64,000 nt of DNA from Palsa-504 sp963834685 (GTDB taxonomy: Bacteria; Actinomycetota; Actinomycetes; Streptosporangiales; Streptosporangiaceae): assembly GCA_963834685.1 (NCBI GenBank), contig CAWICW010000024.1:1-64000 (forward strand), written 5' to 3'. The first letter of the stretch is position 1. The number at the start of each line of letters is the position of its first letter. The position numbers and the translations under genes were made by a program. Shown piece after piece: positions 52,418 to 59,615 of the stretch. The notes beneath the pieces are model-generated. The model was not told the DNA's origin and did not search any database. It saw only the letters and a program-made list of their open reading frames with translations.

Positions 52418-55400
52418 ACTGGCCGGACCTGTATGCGGCCAATGCCCTGGCGAGGCTGTCGAGCCGTTCCGGTGCGGGCAGCCTGACTTGAGACAGCCAC
52501 GGAATGGCGGACACGTCCGGTGGCCTCGCTGAACCGAGCAGGCCGCCCGCTAGCGCGGCCACCGAGTCAGTGTCGCCGCCAAGGTGCAGGCTTGTTAGCA
52601 TTGCGGCAGCGGTGCCGGGAGCCGACCTGATCACAGACAGGACGGCTGCCACCGTATCAATGGCCTGCATGGACACCCCTTGCTCCGGGCGCTGCCAGTC
52701 GCCCCGGGCGGCCGAGCGCAGCAGGGCGTCGGCAGCGTCGGACAGCATGTGCTCGTGCCTGACCTCATCCAGCTCCTCGATCGCCACCTCGGCTAGGACG
52801 TCTCCGCCGACACCCTCCGCAGCCCAGGATCCCATCGCCGCGACCAGGTGCGCACATATCAGCGCCTCAGGTGAGTCGTGTGTCGTTTTGGTCAGATCCT
52901 CGGTGAGCTGGCGACGCCTGGCCGATCGGCTGACAGGGACCGCCCACCCTACCGCGAGGGCTCGTACAGCCGCCCCGTTGGTGGTCCCGTGCCCGGCGAC
53001 GACACTGCCCGTGCGCAGGAACTTCGCGACCGCCGCTGGCGTGGTCGGGCCGGTGCCACGCATCGACGGCAGTGCCGCGGCGAGGGCAGTCAGGAAGTTG
53101 CGGGCCAGGTCCCGGCCGGCCGCCGCTGGCACCGTTTCGGCCACAGCAAGCAACTGATCCGTATCGTCCGTTGTCGTGCCAACTGGCCAGTCGGCGCGGG
53201 AGGGAAGCTGGCCGGTGCCCGCGAATGAGATGTCGGCAGGCATGCGGCCTTCCCACGGGGCCCCGAGCGCGTCCCCGGCCGCGAACGAGACGATACCGGC
53301 GCGTATTCGCTGCACCGGAGGCTCCGTGCTGCCGGAATAGAGCAGCTCGAGCAGCCCGAACTCGTGCGTGGCGAGCAATTGCCTTGCCTCGTCCAGCGCA
53401 GCCACCATCCCACGGGCATTGTGATCCGCCTGGCGCAGCGTCGTCAGGTCCAGCAATGCGTGAGCGAGGTCGTAGGGCGCGCCCCACTTCTTGACCCTGT
53501 TCGCAGCATCCTCCAGCAATTCGATCGCCTCACGGATCTCACCGGTGGCGAATCGCGACATGGCCTCGACCTGCCAGATCTTCGCCAGCGTCACGTCATC
53601 GCCCTGGTCCCTGGCAAGCTTCCCGGCCCGGCCGAGGTAGGCGCGGCCCTCAGCGTGCCGGCCTTCACCGCACCGGGCCCAGCCCATCAGGAAGAGCGAA
53701 TTCGCCATGCCCCGCTCGTGCGAGACAGGCTCCCGGATCTGCAGCGCTGCCTCAGCGTCCGCGAAGGCAGCGTCCCATTCCTGCTTCACGATATGGACGA
53801 GCCCGCGATCGGCGCGGTTCCAGCCGACGATTGTGGCGTCCTGCTCGCTGGCCGGCGCGGCGGCGATCTTGCGCTCGCAGTCAGCGAAGATCTGCTCCGC
53901 TTCGGTCAGGTGGCCGGAGAACAGTGCTACCTCCCCGGTAAGCATGCTCCGGGCCAGGTCCGCGTTCGCGCTGCCTGACGCCGTCCCCGGCTGCGCCGGC
54001 CCGAGAGCTTCCCGCGCGGCCCTGAACGAGCCGCGATAGAGCAGGATCTCCGCCAGCCGGAGTTCCAGGCGCTCGCGATCGGCTCCGGTCATCCGGGTCA
54101 GGCCCTGCCGGGCTGTCTGCTCAGCCGCCTCGAACTGGCACCGGTAAAACTCGATGTCCGCCTTCAGCAGCGTTGCCCGGGCCGAGTCTTGCGGCAGTTG
54201 CCGGCACAGCGCCTCCGCCTCGGCCACAGCGCCCGTGCCGAGATAGGCCCGGCCGACACGGTAGTAGAACTCTGCCGCGCGCTGCTGTTCCGACGCCCGC
54301 AGGTACGGGACTACGCCGATGAAGGCGTGGCAGTCTGAATATCGCCCGGCTGCCAGGAACGAGTCCATCGAGTCGCACCAGAGCCTGATCCCCGCCGCCT
54401 GGTCGGCGTAGCTCAGGTGCAGCGCCGCCTCTGCCTGGGATGCGGAGTCTGGCTTCGCGCGGTAAAAGTCGGCAAGCGCCGCGTGCGCGCGCAGCGAGTC
54501 GGCCGGATACATCGCCCCCAGCTCGCGTTGTAGCAGCTGGTGGACGGCAAAGGCTGCCTGAGTCGGCTCGGCGTCGAAACCGCTGTCACTCGCCTCGAGC
54601 ATGAAGGAGAAGTTCGTCAGCCGCTGGTAGGCGTCCAGCGAGCCGTCGAAATGGAGACTGCGGGCCAGGAAGCGGAAGCAGTGGTAGTCAAACGACCGCG
54701 CTGCAGCCACGGCAACGACCTGGCGCTGCCTGTCGTCCGACACCGACGACATCAGCCGGGCAACCAGCCTTCTCCGGCGGACATCCAGGCCCGCGGCTAC
54801 CTGGCCGTCCCGCCCCGCCAGGTCCAGTTTGCCGGACTGCTCTGACGCGAGCACGTCGGTGCACAGGCCGAGCATGTACGGATGCACCTCGTCCGGTGCT
54901 CCTGACGCGTAGCTGATGACCAGGCGCTGGGCGTCCGTGTCAGTAATGCCGACCTGCTCCAGGTACCAGCGCGCGTCGGCCGGGCTGAGCCCGGCGATGT
55001 GCTGCAGGTTGATACAGTCGTCCGGGATGGCGGCTTCCTCGGCCTGCGACCATCTCGGCGGCTTCCGGCTTGCCACGACGACGATGACGCCGGCTTCCAG
55101 ATTGAGGTAGCCCAGCAGGATGCGCAGCCATTTGTCCCGGGCGAGCGTGGCCAGCGACATGACCCCGGCTGCCGGGAAGGCATCCTCGCCCCAGAACGCC
55201 TCGTGTGTATCGCAGAACAGCACGATCCGCGATCGCTGGCCCGAGATAGTCAGCGCGGCGTTAAGGTCGGTCGCAAAGTAGTAGGGGAGCAGATCGGCGA
55301 GCACCGGATCGGCCGGTGCCTCCAGGATCTTCGCCACATGCTCCTTCTCGATGGCCCGCGCCATCCGCCACTTGGTAAGCCGGCCGTCCGTGCGATCCTC

Positions 55401-55997
55401 GATGATCTTCAACAGCGCCCGGCCCGCTGAGACCACGGGCAACCCGGCCAGGAAGTCGGCAATGCTGATAGCCAGATCGAGCTCGGCTTCGGGAAAGAGC
55501 TCAGGCAGGAGCTGCTTGTAGGCGAGCCCTGACTTCTGCAGGTAGTTCACTGCCGCGAAGTCGAATCGCGGAGTCTTGACTCCGTAGTGCGCTAGCTGCC
55601 GCTTGAGGATGAACAAGCCAGGAAGGGCCTCGAGCGGGCGCTGCTGGCCCACCGGGCGGGCGCCGAAATCTATCAGCGCATTTGCCACCGGTCCGGCCGG
55701 GTCGGCACCGGCGGCGCTGTGCAGTAGCCCGAACGTCGTAGCCGACGGGTCGCCCACAAACTCCTGCCACTGACCAGGCCTGAAGCGGACACAGCAGCGA
55801 GCCTGCAGGTACCGCAGCAGCAGGGATTTCCCGTTGCCGCCCATGCCATGAAGGAATAGGATCTGCCCGGGCAGCGGGCTCTCGTTGACACTGCGCAGGA
55901 GAAGGCGGGTCAGCTCATCACGATCGGCAAAAAGGCTCAGGCGCCTGGTGAGCGAGTCAAAGGGCGCAGGCTCCCCAGTGCGGCTGAAGATAGACAT
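52410..55997 (-). CDS. STAND-like NTPase with TPR repeats and C-terminal ADP-ribosylglycohydrolase domain
   Basis: A 1195-residue protein read from ATG 55997, behind a TATGGT-type -10. Domains in order: P-loop NTPase with Walker A GMGGNGKS (51-58), Walker B IVLFCDTHE (about 258-266) and VIVVVASRKPP (304-314); TPR-like helices from about 480 to 870; and from about 893 an ADP-ribosylglycohydrolase (DraG/ARH) domain. That domain keeps AAGDALGAPWEG, metal-binding TDDTDQ (943-948), TNGAAVRALAVGW (about 1006) and GGDTDS (1140-1145). All ARH metal motifs are intact, so it should be active. I know no described protein with this architecture. It is coupled to the PfkB kinase. Confidence 0.85.
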   Translation of the reverse strand: MSIFSRTGEPAPFDSLTRRLSLFADRDELTRLLLRSVNESPLPGQILFLHGMGGNGKSLLLRYLQARCCVRFRPGQWQEFVGDPSATTFGLLHSAAGADPAGPVANALIDFGARPVGQQRPLEALPGLFILKRQLAHYGVKTPRFDFAAVNYLQKSGLAYKQLLPELFPEAELDLAISIADFLAGLPVVSAGRALLKIIEDRTDGRLTKWRMARAIEKEHVAKILEAPADPVLADLLPYYFATDLNAALTISGQRSRIVLFCDTHEAFWGEDAFPAAGVMSLATLARDKWLRILLGYLNLEAGVIVVVASRKPPRWSQAEEAAIPDDCINLQHIAGLSPADARWYLEQVGITDTDAQRLVISYASGAPDEVHPYMLGLCTDVLASEQSGKLDLAGRDGQVAAGLDVRRRRLVARLMSSVSDDRQRQVVAVAAARSFDYHCFRFLARSLHFDGSLDAYQRLTNFSFMLEASDSGFDAEPTQAAFAVHQLLQRELGAMYPADSLRAHAALADFYRAKPDSASQAEAALHLSYADQAAGIRLWCDSMDSFLAAGRYSDCHAFIGVVPYLRASEQQRAAEFYYRVGRAYLGTGAVAEAEALCRQLPQDSARATLLKADIEFYRCQFEAAEQTARQGLTRMTGADRERLELRLAEILLYRGSFRAAREALGPAQPGTASGSANADLARSMLTGEVALFSGHLTEAEQIFADCERKIAAAPASEQDATIVGWNRADRGLVHIVKQEWDAAFADAEAALQIREPVSHERGMANSLFLMGWARCGEGRHAEGRAYLGRAGKLARDQGDDVTLAKIWQVEAMSRFATGEIREAIELLEDAANRVKKWGAPYDLAHALLDLTTLRQADHNARGMVAALDEARQLLATHEFGLLELLYSGSTEPPVQRIRAGIVSFAAGDALGAPWEGRMPADISFAGTGQLPSRADWPVGTTTDDTDQLLAVAETVPAAAGRDLARNFLTALAAALPSMRGTGPTTPAAVAKFLRTGSVVAGHGTTNGAAVRALAVGWAVPVSRSARRRQLTEDLTKTTHDSPEALICAHLVAAMGSWAAEGVGGDVLAEVAIEELDEVRHEHMLSDAADALLRSAARGDWQRPEQGVSMQAIDTVAAVLSVIRSAPGTAAAMLTSLHLGGDTDSVAALAGGLLGSARPPDVSAIPWLSQVRLPAPERLDSLARALAAYRSGQYA

Positions 55998-56085
55998 GGC
56001 GCCGCAACCATAGCACGCGAATTCGAGAGCAGCCCTCGCCGTGACGGCAGAGCTGGCATGTGGCCGCCCGGTTAGAATGGCTCCG
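55998..56085. promoter_or_regulatory. Divergent promoter between the NTPase/ARH gene and the methyltransferase gene
   Basis: On the + strand TAGAAT (56073-56078) lies seven bases before ATG 56086, and on the - strand TATGGT lies about 12 bases before ATG 55997. Both genes may therefore be transcribed as leaderless or near-leaderless messages from a shared control region. Neither start has a convincing Shine-Dalgarno sequence. Confidence 0.4.
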
Positions 56086-56694
56086 ATGTCTGCCCACTGG
56101 ATCCTGTCTGATAGCGGTGCCAGCCGCATAGCCATCGATCCGCTGGACCCGGCACTCGGCGGCAACGTCATCGGCGGGGACCGGCGCACCTATCACCCCC
56201 CGCTGTGGGCGTTCCTAATATCCCGCTTCGTCATCACGTCGATGCTCGACGTGGGCTGCGCCGAAGGCCGCTGCGTCCGTTATTTCGCTAGCCAGGGAGT
56301 CAGTGCGGCCGGATTCGATGGCCTGCGCGCGAACGTCGAGCGCGCGGTCACTCCCGTCGAGCTGCATGACCTGCGGAGCGGCCCGTACCTTATGCCCGTC
56401 GACCTGGTGCACTGCTGTGAGGTCGTGGAGCACATCGACGAGCAGCACCTGCCGAGCTTGCTGCGAACTCTGGCGAACGGCCGGGTGATCGCGATGACGC
56501 ACGCCGTCCCTGGCCAGGGTGGCCACCACCATGTGAACTGCCAGCCGGCTAGCTACTGGATCGAGCGGATTGAAGCGCTCGGGTATGCGTTCCGGCCGGA
56601 CGAGACAGCCACGGGCAAGCGGCTGATTGAGGACAGCGGCCAGTGGACCTACTTCGCCTCATCCGGCCTGATCTTCGAGGCACGCGAGGGCTAG
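56086..56694 (+). CDS. Class I SAM-dependent methyltransferase
   Basis: A 202-residue protein with the SAM-binding loop SMLDVGCAEGRCVRYF (Asp55) and an acidic follow-up in AAGFDGLR. The later segments DLVHCCEVVEHIDEQHLPSL and HAVPGQGGHHHVNCQPASYW fit the Methyltransf_11/23 group found next to glycosyltransferases or in natural-product loci. I chose ATG 56086, preceded by TAGAAT; ATG 56077 and GTG 56041 are alternatives. It diverges from the NTPase/glycohydrolase gene. Its substrate is unknown. Confidence 0.8.
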   Translation: MSAHWILSDSGASRIAIDPLDPALGGNVIGGDRRTYHPPLWAFLISRFVITSMLDVGCAEGRCVRYFASQGVSAAGFDGLRANVERAVTPVELHDLRSGPYLMPVDLVHCCEVVEHIDEQHLPSLLRTLANGRVIAMTHAVPGQGGHHHVNCQPASYWIERIEALGYAFRPDETATGKRLIEDSGQWTYFASSGLIFEAREG

Positions 56695-56828
56695 CTCACG
56701 AGCGTCTGGTACACCATCTGCCGAACCTGCCCGCCGCGGGCGGCCAACACGTTTGGTACCGCCCGCCGCGTAGCCGACGCGCTGCGCCACTCCCCCGAGT
56801 TCCGCTGCCTGAAGCCTCCAGACAGCGG

Positions 56829-56862
56829 GCTGCCGCCGGCCGGATGGCCGGCCGGCGGCAGC
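56829..56862. terminator. Bidirectional GC hairpin between convergent genes
   Basis: GCTGCCGCCGGCCGG-ATGG-CCGGCCGGCGGCAGC has a perfect 15-bp stem (56829-56843 with 56848-56862) and a 4-base loop. It separates the methyltransferase from the end of the selB-fused gene and closes the island-like block on this side. The flanking 56695-56828 sequence looks non-coding. Confidence 0.85.
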
Positions 56863-56872
56863 CCGGTCCCCC

Positions 56873-57604
56873 TCAGCTGTTGTAGACGAGGTAACGGTTG
56901 GGCAGCTCGTAGCGCCACCCGGCGGTGACCGGCGGGAAGAACGGGACGCCGGGGTCGTTGTCGAGGTCGATGAACTTCGTCCCGAACGCCGCGTAGGGCT
57001 TGGCCGGGATGTCGACGAATACGGTGACGTTGGCCTCGATCAGCCATGGGTCCGCGCCCGCGGCCGGGCCCGGGGTCGTGGGCAGCAGGAAGAACACCGG
57101 CGTGAACACCGGGGCCGGGCCGGGGAAGACGCCGCTCTGGGACTGCGTCGGCATGTTGGTCCCGGTGGTCAGGTTGGCCTGGTCCAGGGTCATCCGCCAC
57201 GGCAGCCCGCCGAGCTGAACGCTCGCCGAAAGCGCCCACCCGGGGCCCGTCGACGGGTTGGTGAAGATGTACGCGACGAGGAACGCGAAGTTGCCGGCCG
57301 CGATGATCTTGCTGGGCAGGTAGGGCGGCTGACCGATGAACTGGACCGGAGAGGTGGCGGTCACGTCGAACGCCACGTACGGGTTCCCGCTCGGGTCATA
57401 GGTCGTCGGCGCGCCGATGCGCGGGGCCAGGCCCCCGTTGGACTGGCCGTTCCTGTTGGCCAGGTGGTTCTGGACCCGCTCGGTCAGGCGGGCGGCCTGC
57501 TCGTTTGCCCATCGCGTGGCCAGCTCGCGGGCCTCCTCGACAGACGTGGGCGCCCCCGCAGCCACTTGTTCGGGGGCCGCAGGCGCTTCGGCCACTGCAG
57601 TCAT
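56873..57604 (-). CDS. Alternative internal start: 243-aa protein of unknown function
   Basis: ATG 57604 is preceded by GAGGAG at a good distance, so this can be made on its own as well as fused to SelB. The N-terminal 60 residues are helical and charged (ARELATRWANEQAARLTERV). The rest is a beta-rich domain with GNPYVAFDVTATSPVQFIGQ, IIAAGNFAFLVAYIFTNPST and WRYELPNRYLVY, and many Pro-rich loops. It has no signal peptide or catalytic motif I recognise. Possible roles are a structural or particle protein; I cannot name one. Confidence 0.6.
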   Translation of the reverse strand: MTAVAEAPAAPEQVAAGAPTSVEEARELATRWANEQAARLTERVQNHLANRNGQSNGGLAPRIGAPTTYDPSGNPYVAFDVTATSPVQFIGQPPYLPSKIIAAGNFAFLVAYIFTNPSTGPGWALSASVQLGGLPWRMTLDQANLTTGTNMPTQSQSGVFPGPAPVFTPVFFLLPTTPGPAAGADPWLIEANVTVFVDIPAKPYAAFGTKFIDLDNDPGVPFFPPVTAGWRYELPNRYLVYNS

Positions 57605-59548
57605 GATGAACTCCTCGCACTTGCGGACAGCTGCAATCAGCCGCCCGATCTCTTGTCTGTGCGGAGGCGGGGAGGGGGCGCCCGATACAGTCCGGGCCGG
57701 ACTTTTTAAGCGCAGGCGGCGGCGGTCGTCGGGCAGTCGCTGGGTGATCCCGGCCCGGTCCAGGTACTCCAGCAGCGGGATCGCGACCCGCCGGGTCGTC
57801 CCCAGCGCCTGCCGGGCCTCGGCGGCGGTGAACGGCTGGGGCAGTCCGGCCAGGATCCGGGCCGCCTCGGCCTCGGCGCCGGGCGCCAGCACGACCTGCT
57901 CGGCCACCCGCAGCAGCAAGCCCGCCCGCGCCGCCGCCCCGATCGCCCGCCCGTCCAGGCCGAGCTCACGCAGCCGTCCCGCCTCCGGCGCCATGAACGG
58001 CGCGCCGGCCAGGTCAGCCAGCACGGCCCGCACGCCCGCCAGCACCTGCGGAGGAAGCACAGGTCGGGTCCCTTGGGACTGGAGTGGTTTCTGCGCCTCT
58101 TCGAGACACAGGTACCCGCCGTCGAGTCGCACCCGCGACGGTGCGTCCCCGGGCGCGGACCGCCGGGTCAGGGCCTCGACCAGGGCCCGGTCCGGCAGCC
58201 GGAGGGCGGCCCGGGCCGCTTCGGGCGGCAGGCCGATGGCCAGCGGGTCGCGCCGGGCGTGCGCGGCAACCATCTCGGCGAGCTGGCGGCGCAGTTCGCC
58301 CCAGCGGGCGGGATCGGCGAGCCAGCCGCTGGTCGTTACGGGCGCCGGCAGGCTGCCGGTCACGCCCATGGCCGCCACCGCGCTGGTCCGCAGCAGCCCG
58401 TGCCGGCGCAGCAGGTCGGCGGCTGCCGGGACGTCCGGCCAGGCGGCCAGCTCGCGGCCGGACGCCGCGGCCGCTCCGCGGCGCACGAGCGCGGGCGGCG
58501 CCACGTCGAGCACGGTGGCACCGAGGATGGTCACGCTCGCGCTCCCCGGATCACGGAGCAGCAAGCGATCGCCCACGTGCAGTGGCAGCGGCTCGCGCAG
58601 CGTCAGCCGCCCGATCATGGTGCCGCCGGATTCCGGCAGCGGCCCGAGGGGACGCAGCCGGGCCAGGATCCGCGCGGAGCCGATGTGCACGGTGATATCG
58701 GGGGGCAGCCGGAGCGCCGGCGGGATCAGCAGCCTGATGTCGGCCAGCTTGGTCATCGTCCAGCGGCCCGCGTCGACCAGGGCCATGCCCCGGGCCGGGA
58801 CGTCGGCCGGGATACCGCGCAGGTTGAGCGCCACCCGGGCCACCCCGCTGACCGAGGCGACCGGCTCGTTCAGCGACTCGATGCCGCGGATCCTGGCCGG
58901 GCGCATGGACGGGGTAAGCAGCAGTTCCTGACCGGACTGGATGATGCCGGCGGGCAGCGTGCCGGTCACGACCGTGCCGCTGCCCCGGATGCTGAACGAC
59001 CGGTCCACCCAGAGCCGGATCGGCGCCGCGGCGTTGGGAACGGGCAGCGAGGCCACCAGGCGGACCAGCGCGGCCCGCAGGTCGGGCAGCCCCGCGCCGG
59101 TTACCGCGCTCACCGCCACCGCCTCGACCCGGCCCAGGCTGGTGGCGGCGATCTGCTCCGCCGCCTGCCGGGTCGCGGGGCCGGGATCGGCCAGGTCGCA
59201 GCGGGTCACGACGAGCAGGCCGTGCCGGATGCCGACCGCGTCGATGGCCGCCAGGTGCTCGGCCGACTGCGGCATCCAGCCGCCGTCCGCGGCCACCACG
59301 ACCAGCACGGCGGGGACCGGGCCCACGCCGGCCAGCATGTTCGGGACGAACCGTTCGTGGCCTGGCACGTCCACGAACGCCAGCCGCTCCCCGTCCGGCA
59401 GCGTCATCCAGGCGAACCCGAGGTCGATGGTCAGCCCCCGGCGCCGCTCCTCGGCCCACCGGTCCGGCTCCATCCCGGTCAGCGCCCTTACCAGCGCGGA
59501 TTTCCCATGATCCACATGCCCCGCGGTCGCGATCACCTGCACGGCCAC
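56873..59548 (-). CDS. selB: Selenocysteine-specific elongation factor SelB, reading in frame into a 243-aa unknown protein
   Basis: Residues 1-613 are SelB: the GTPase has G1 AGHVDHGKS (9-17), DVPGHERFVPN (60-70) and VVTRCDLAD, followed by translation-factor beta barrels and C-terminal winged helices ending QRLPDDRRRLRL. It delivers Sec-tRNA to UGA codons at SECIS RNA. At the expected end there is no stop codon, and the frame continues for 35 codons and then through 243 further residues. Either SelB is genuinely fused, or a stop was lost, or the downstream gene starts separately. The natural family length of about 600 residues favours a fusion or overlap event. Confidence 0.88.
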   Translation of the reverse strand: MAVQVIATAGHVDHGKSALVRALTGMEPDRWAEERRRGLTIDLGFAWMTLPDGERLAFVDVPGHERFVPNMLAGVGPVPAVLVVVAADGGWMPQSAEHLAAIDAVGIRHGLLVVTRCDLADPGPATRQAAEQIAATSLGRVEAVAVSAVTGAGLPDLRAALVRLVASLPVPNAAAPIRLWVDRSFSIRGSGTVVTGTLPAGIIQSGQELLLTPSMRPARIRGIESLNEPVASVSGVARVALNLRGIPADVPARGMALVDAGRWTMTKLADIRLLIPPALRLPPDITVHIGSARILARLRPLGPLPESGGTMIGRLTLREPLPLHVGDRLLLRDPGSASVTILGATVLDVAPPALVRRGAAAASGRELAAWPDVPAAADLLRRHGLLRTSAVAAMGVTGSLPAPVTTSGWLADPARWGELRRQLAEMVAAHARRDPLAIGLPPEAARAALRLPDRALVEALTRRSAPGDAPSRVRLDGGYLCLEEAQKPLQSQGTRPVLPPQVLAGVRAVLADLAGAPFMAPEAGRLRELGLDGRAIGAAARAGLLLRVAEQVVLAPGAEAEAARILAGLPQPFTAAEARQALGTTRRVAIPLLEYLDRAGITQRLPDDRRRLRLKSPARTVSGAPSPPPHRQEIGRLIAAVRKCEEFIMTAVAEAPAAPEQVAAGAPTSVEEARELATRWANEQAARLTERVQNHLANRNGQSNGGLAPRIGAPTTYDPSGNPYVAFDVTATSPVQFIGQPPYLPSKIIAAGNFAFLVAYIFTNPSTGPGWALSASVQLGGLPWRMTLDQANLTTGTNMPTQSQSGVFPGPAPVFTPVFFLLPTTPGPAAGADPWLIEANVTVFVDIPAKPYAAFGTKFIDLDNDPGVPFFPPVTAGWRYELPNRYLVYNS
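57689..57707 (+). other. Palindrome followed by a T-run at the selB/extension junction
   Basis: AGTCCGG-G-CCGGACT followed by five T on the + strand is a textbook rho-independent terminator shape (57689-57707), but no gene on the + strand leads into it. On the - strand it lies within the selB reading frame at its expected 3' end. It might be a remnant of a terminator or a cis element. Confidence 0.45.
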
Positions 59549-59558
59549 TCCCCGCGAC

Positions 59559-59611
59559 CATGATCATGGCCAGAAAGGGACGCTATTTGGCCCAAACTGG
59601 CCATGATCATG
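59559..59611. repeat. 53-bp hairpin element, copy B (selA-selB gap)
   Basis: Starts and ends with CATGATCATG, like copy A at 8815-8867, and has the same total length. On the minus strand its arms extend to CATGATCATGGCCAG and CTGGCCATGATCATG, a perfect 15-bp stem around a 23-base loop. It nearly fills the gap between the selA stop and the selB start. Confidence 0.8.
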
Positions 59612-59615
59612 AAAA

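Noticed and set aside
57417..58931. Long plus-strand frame opposite selB
   Set aside because: Composition (Arg/Ser/Ala-rich) is that of an antisense shadow in G+C-rich DNA, and selB motifs are on the other strand.
56873..59548. In-frame TGA read as selenocysteine to explain the selB extension
   Set aside because: The junction has no TGA in frame; the frame is open under the standard code, so recoding is not needed.
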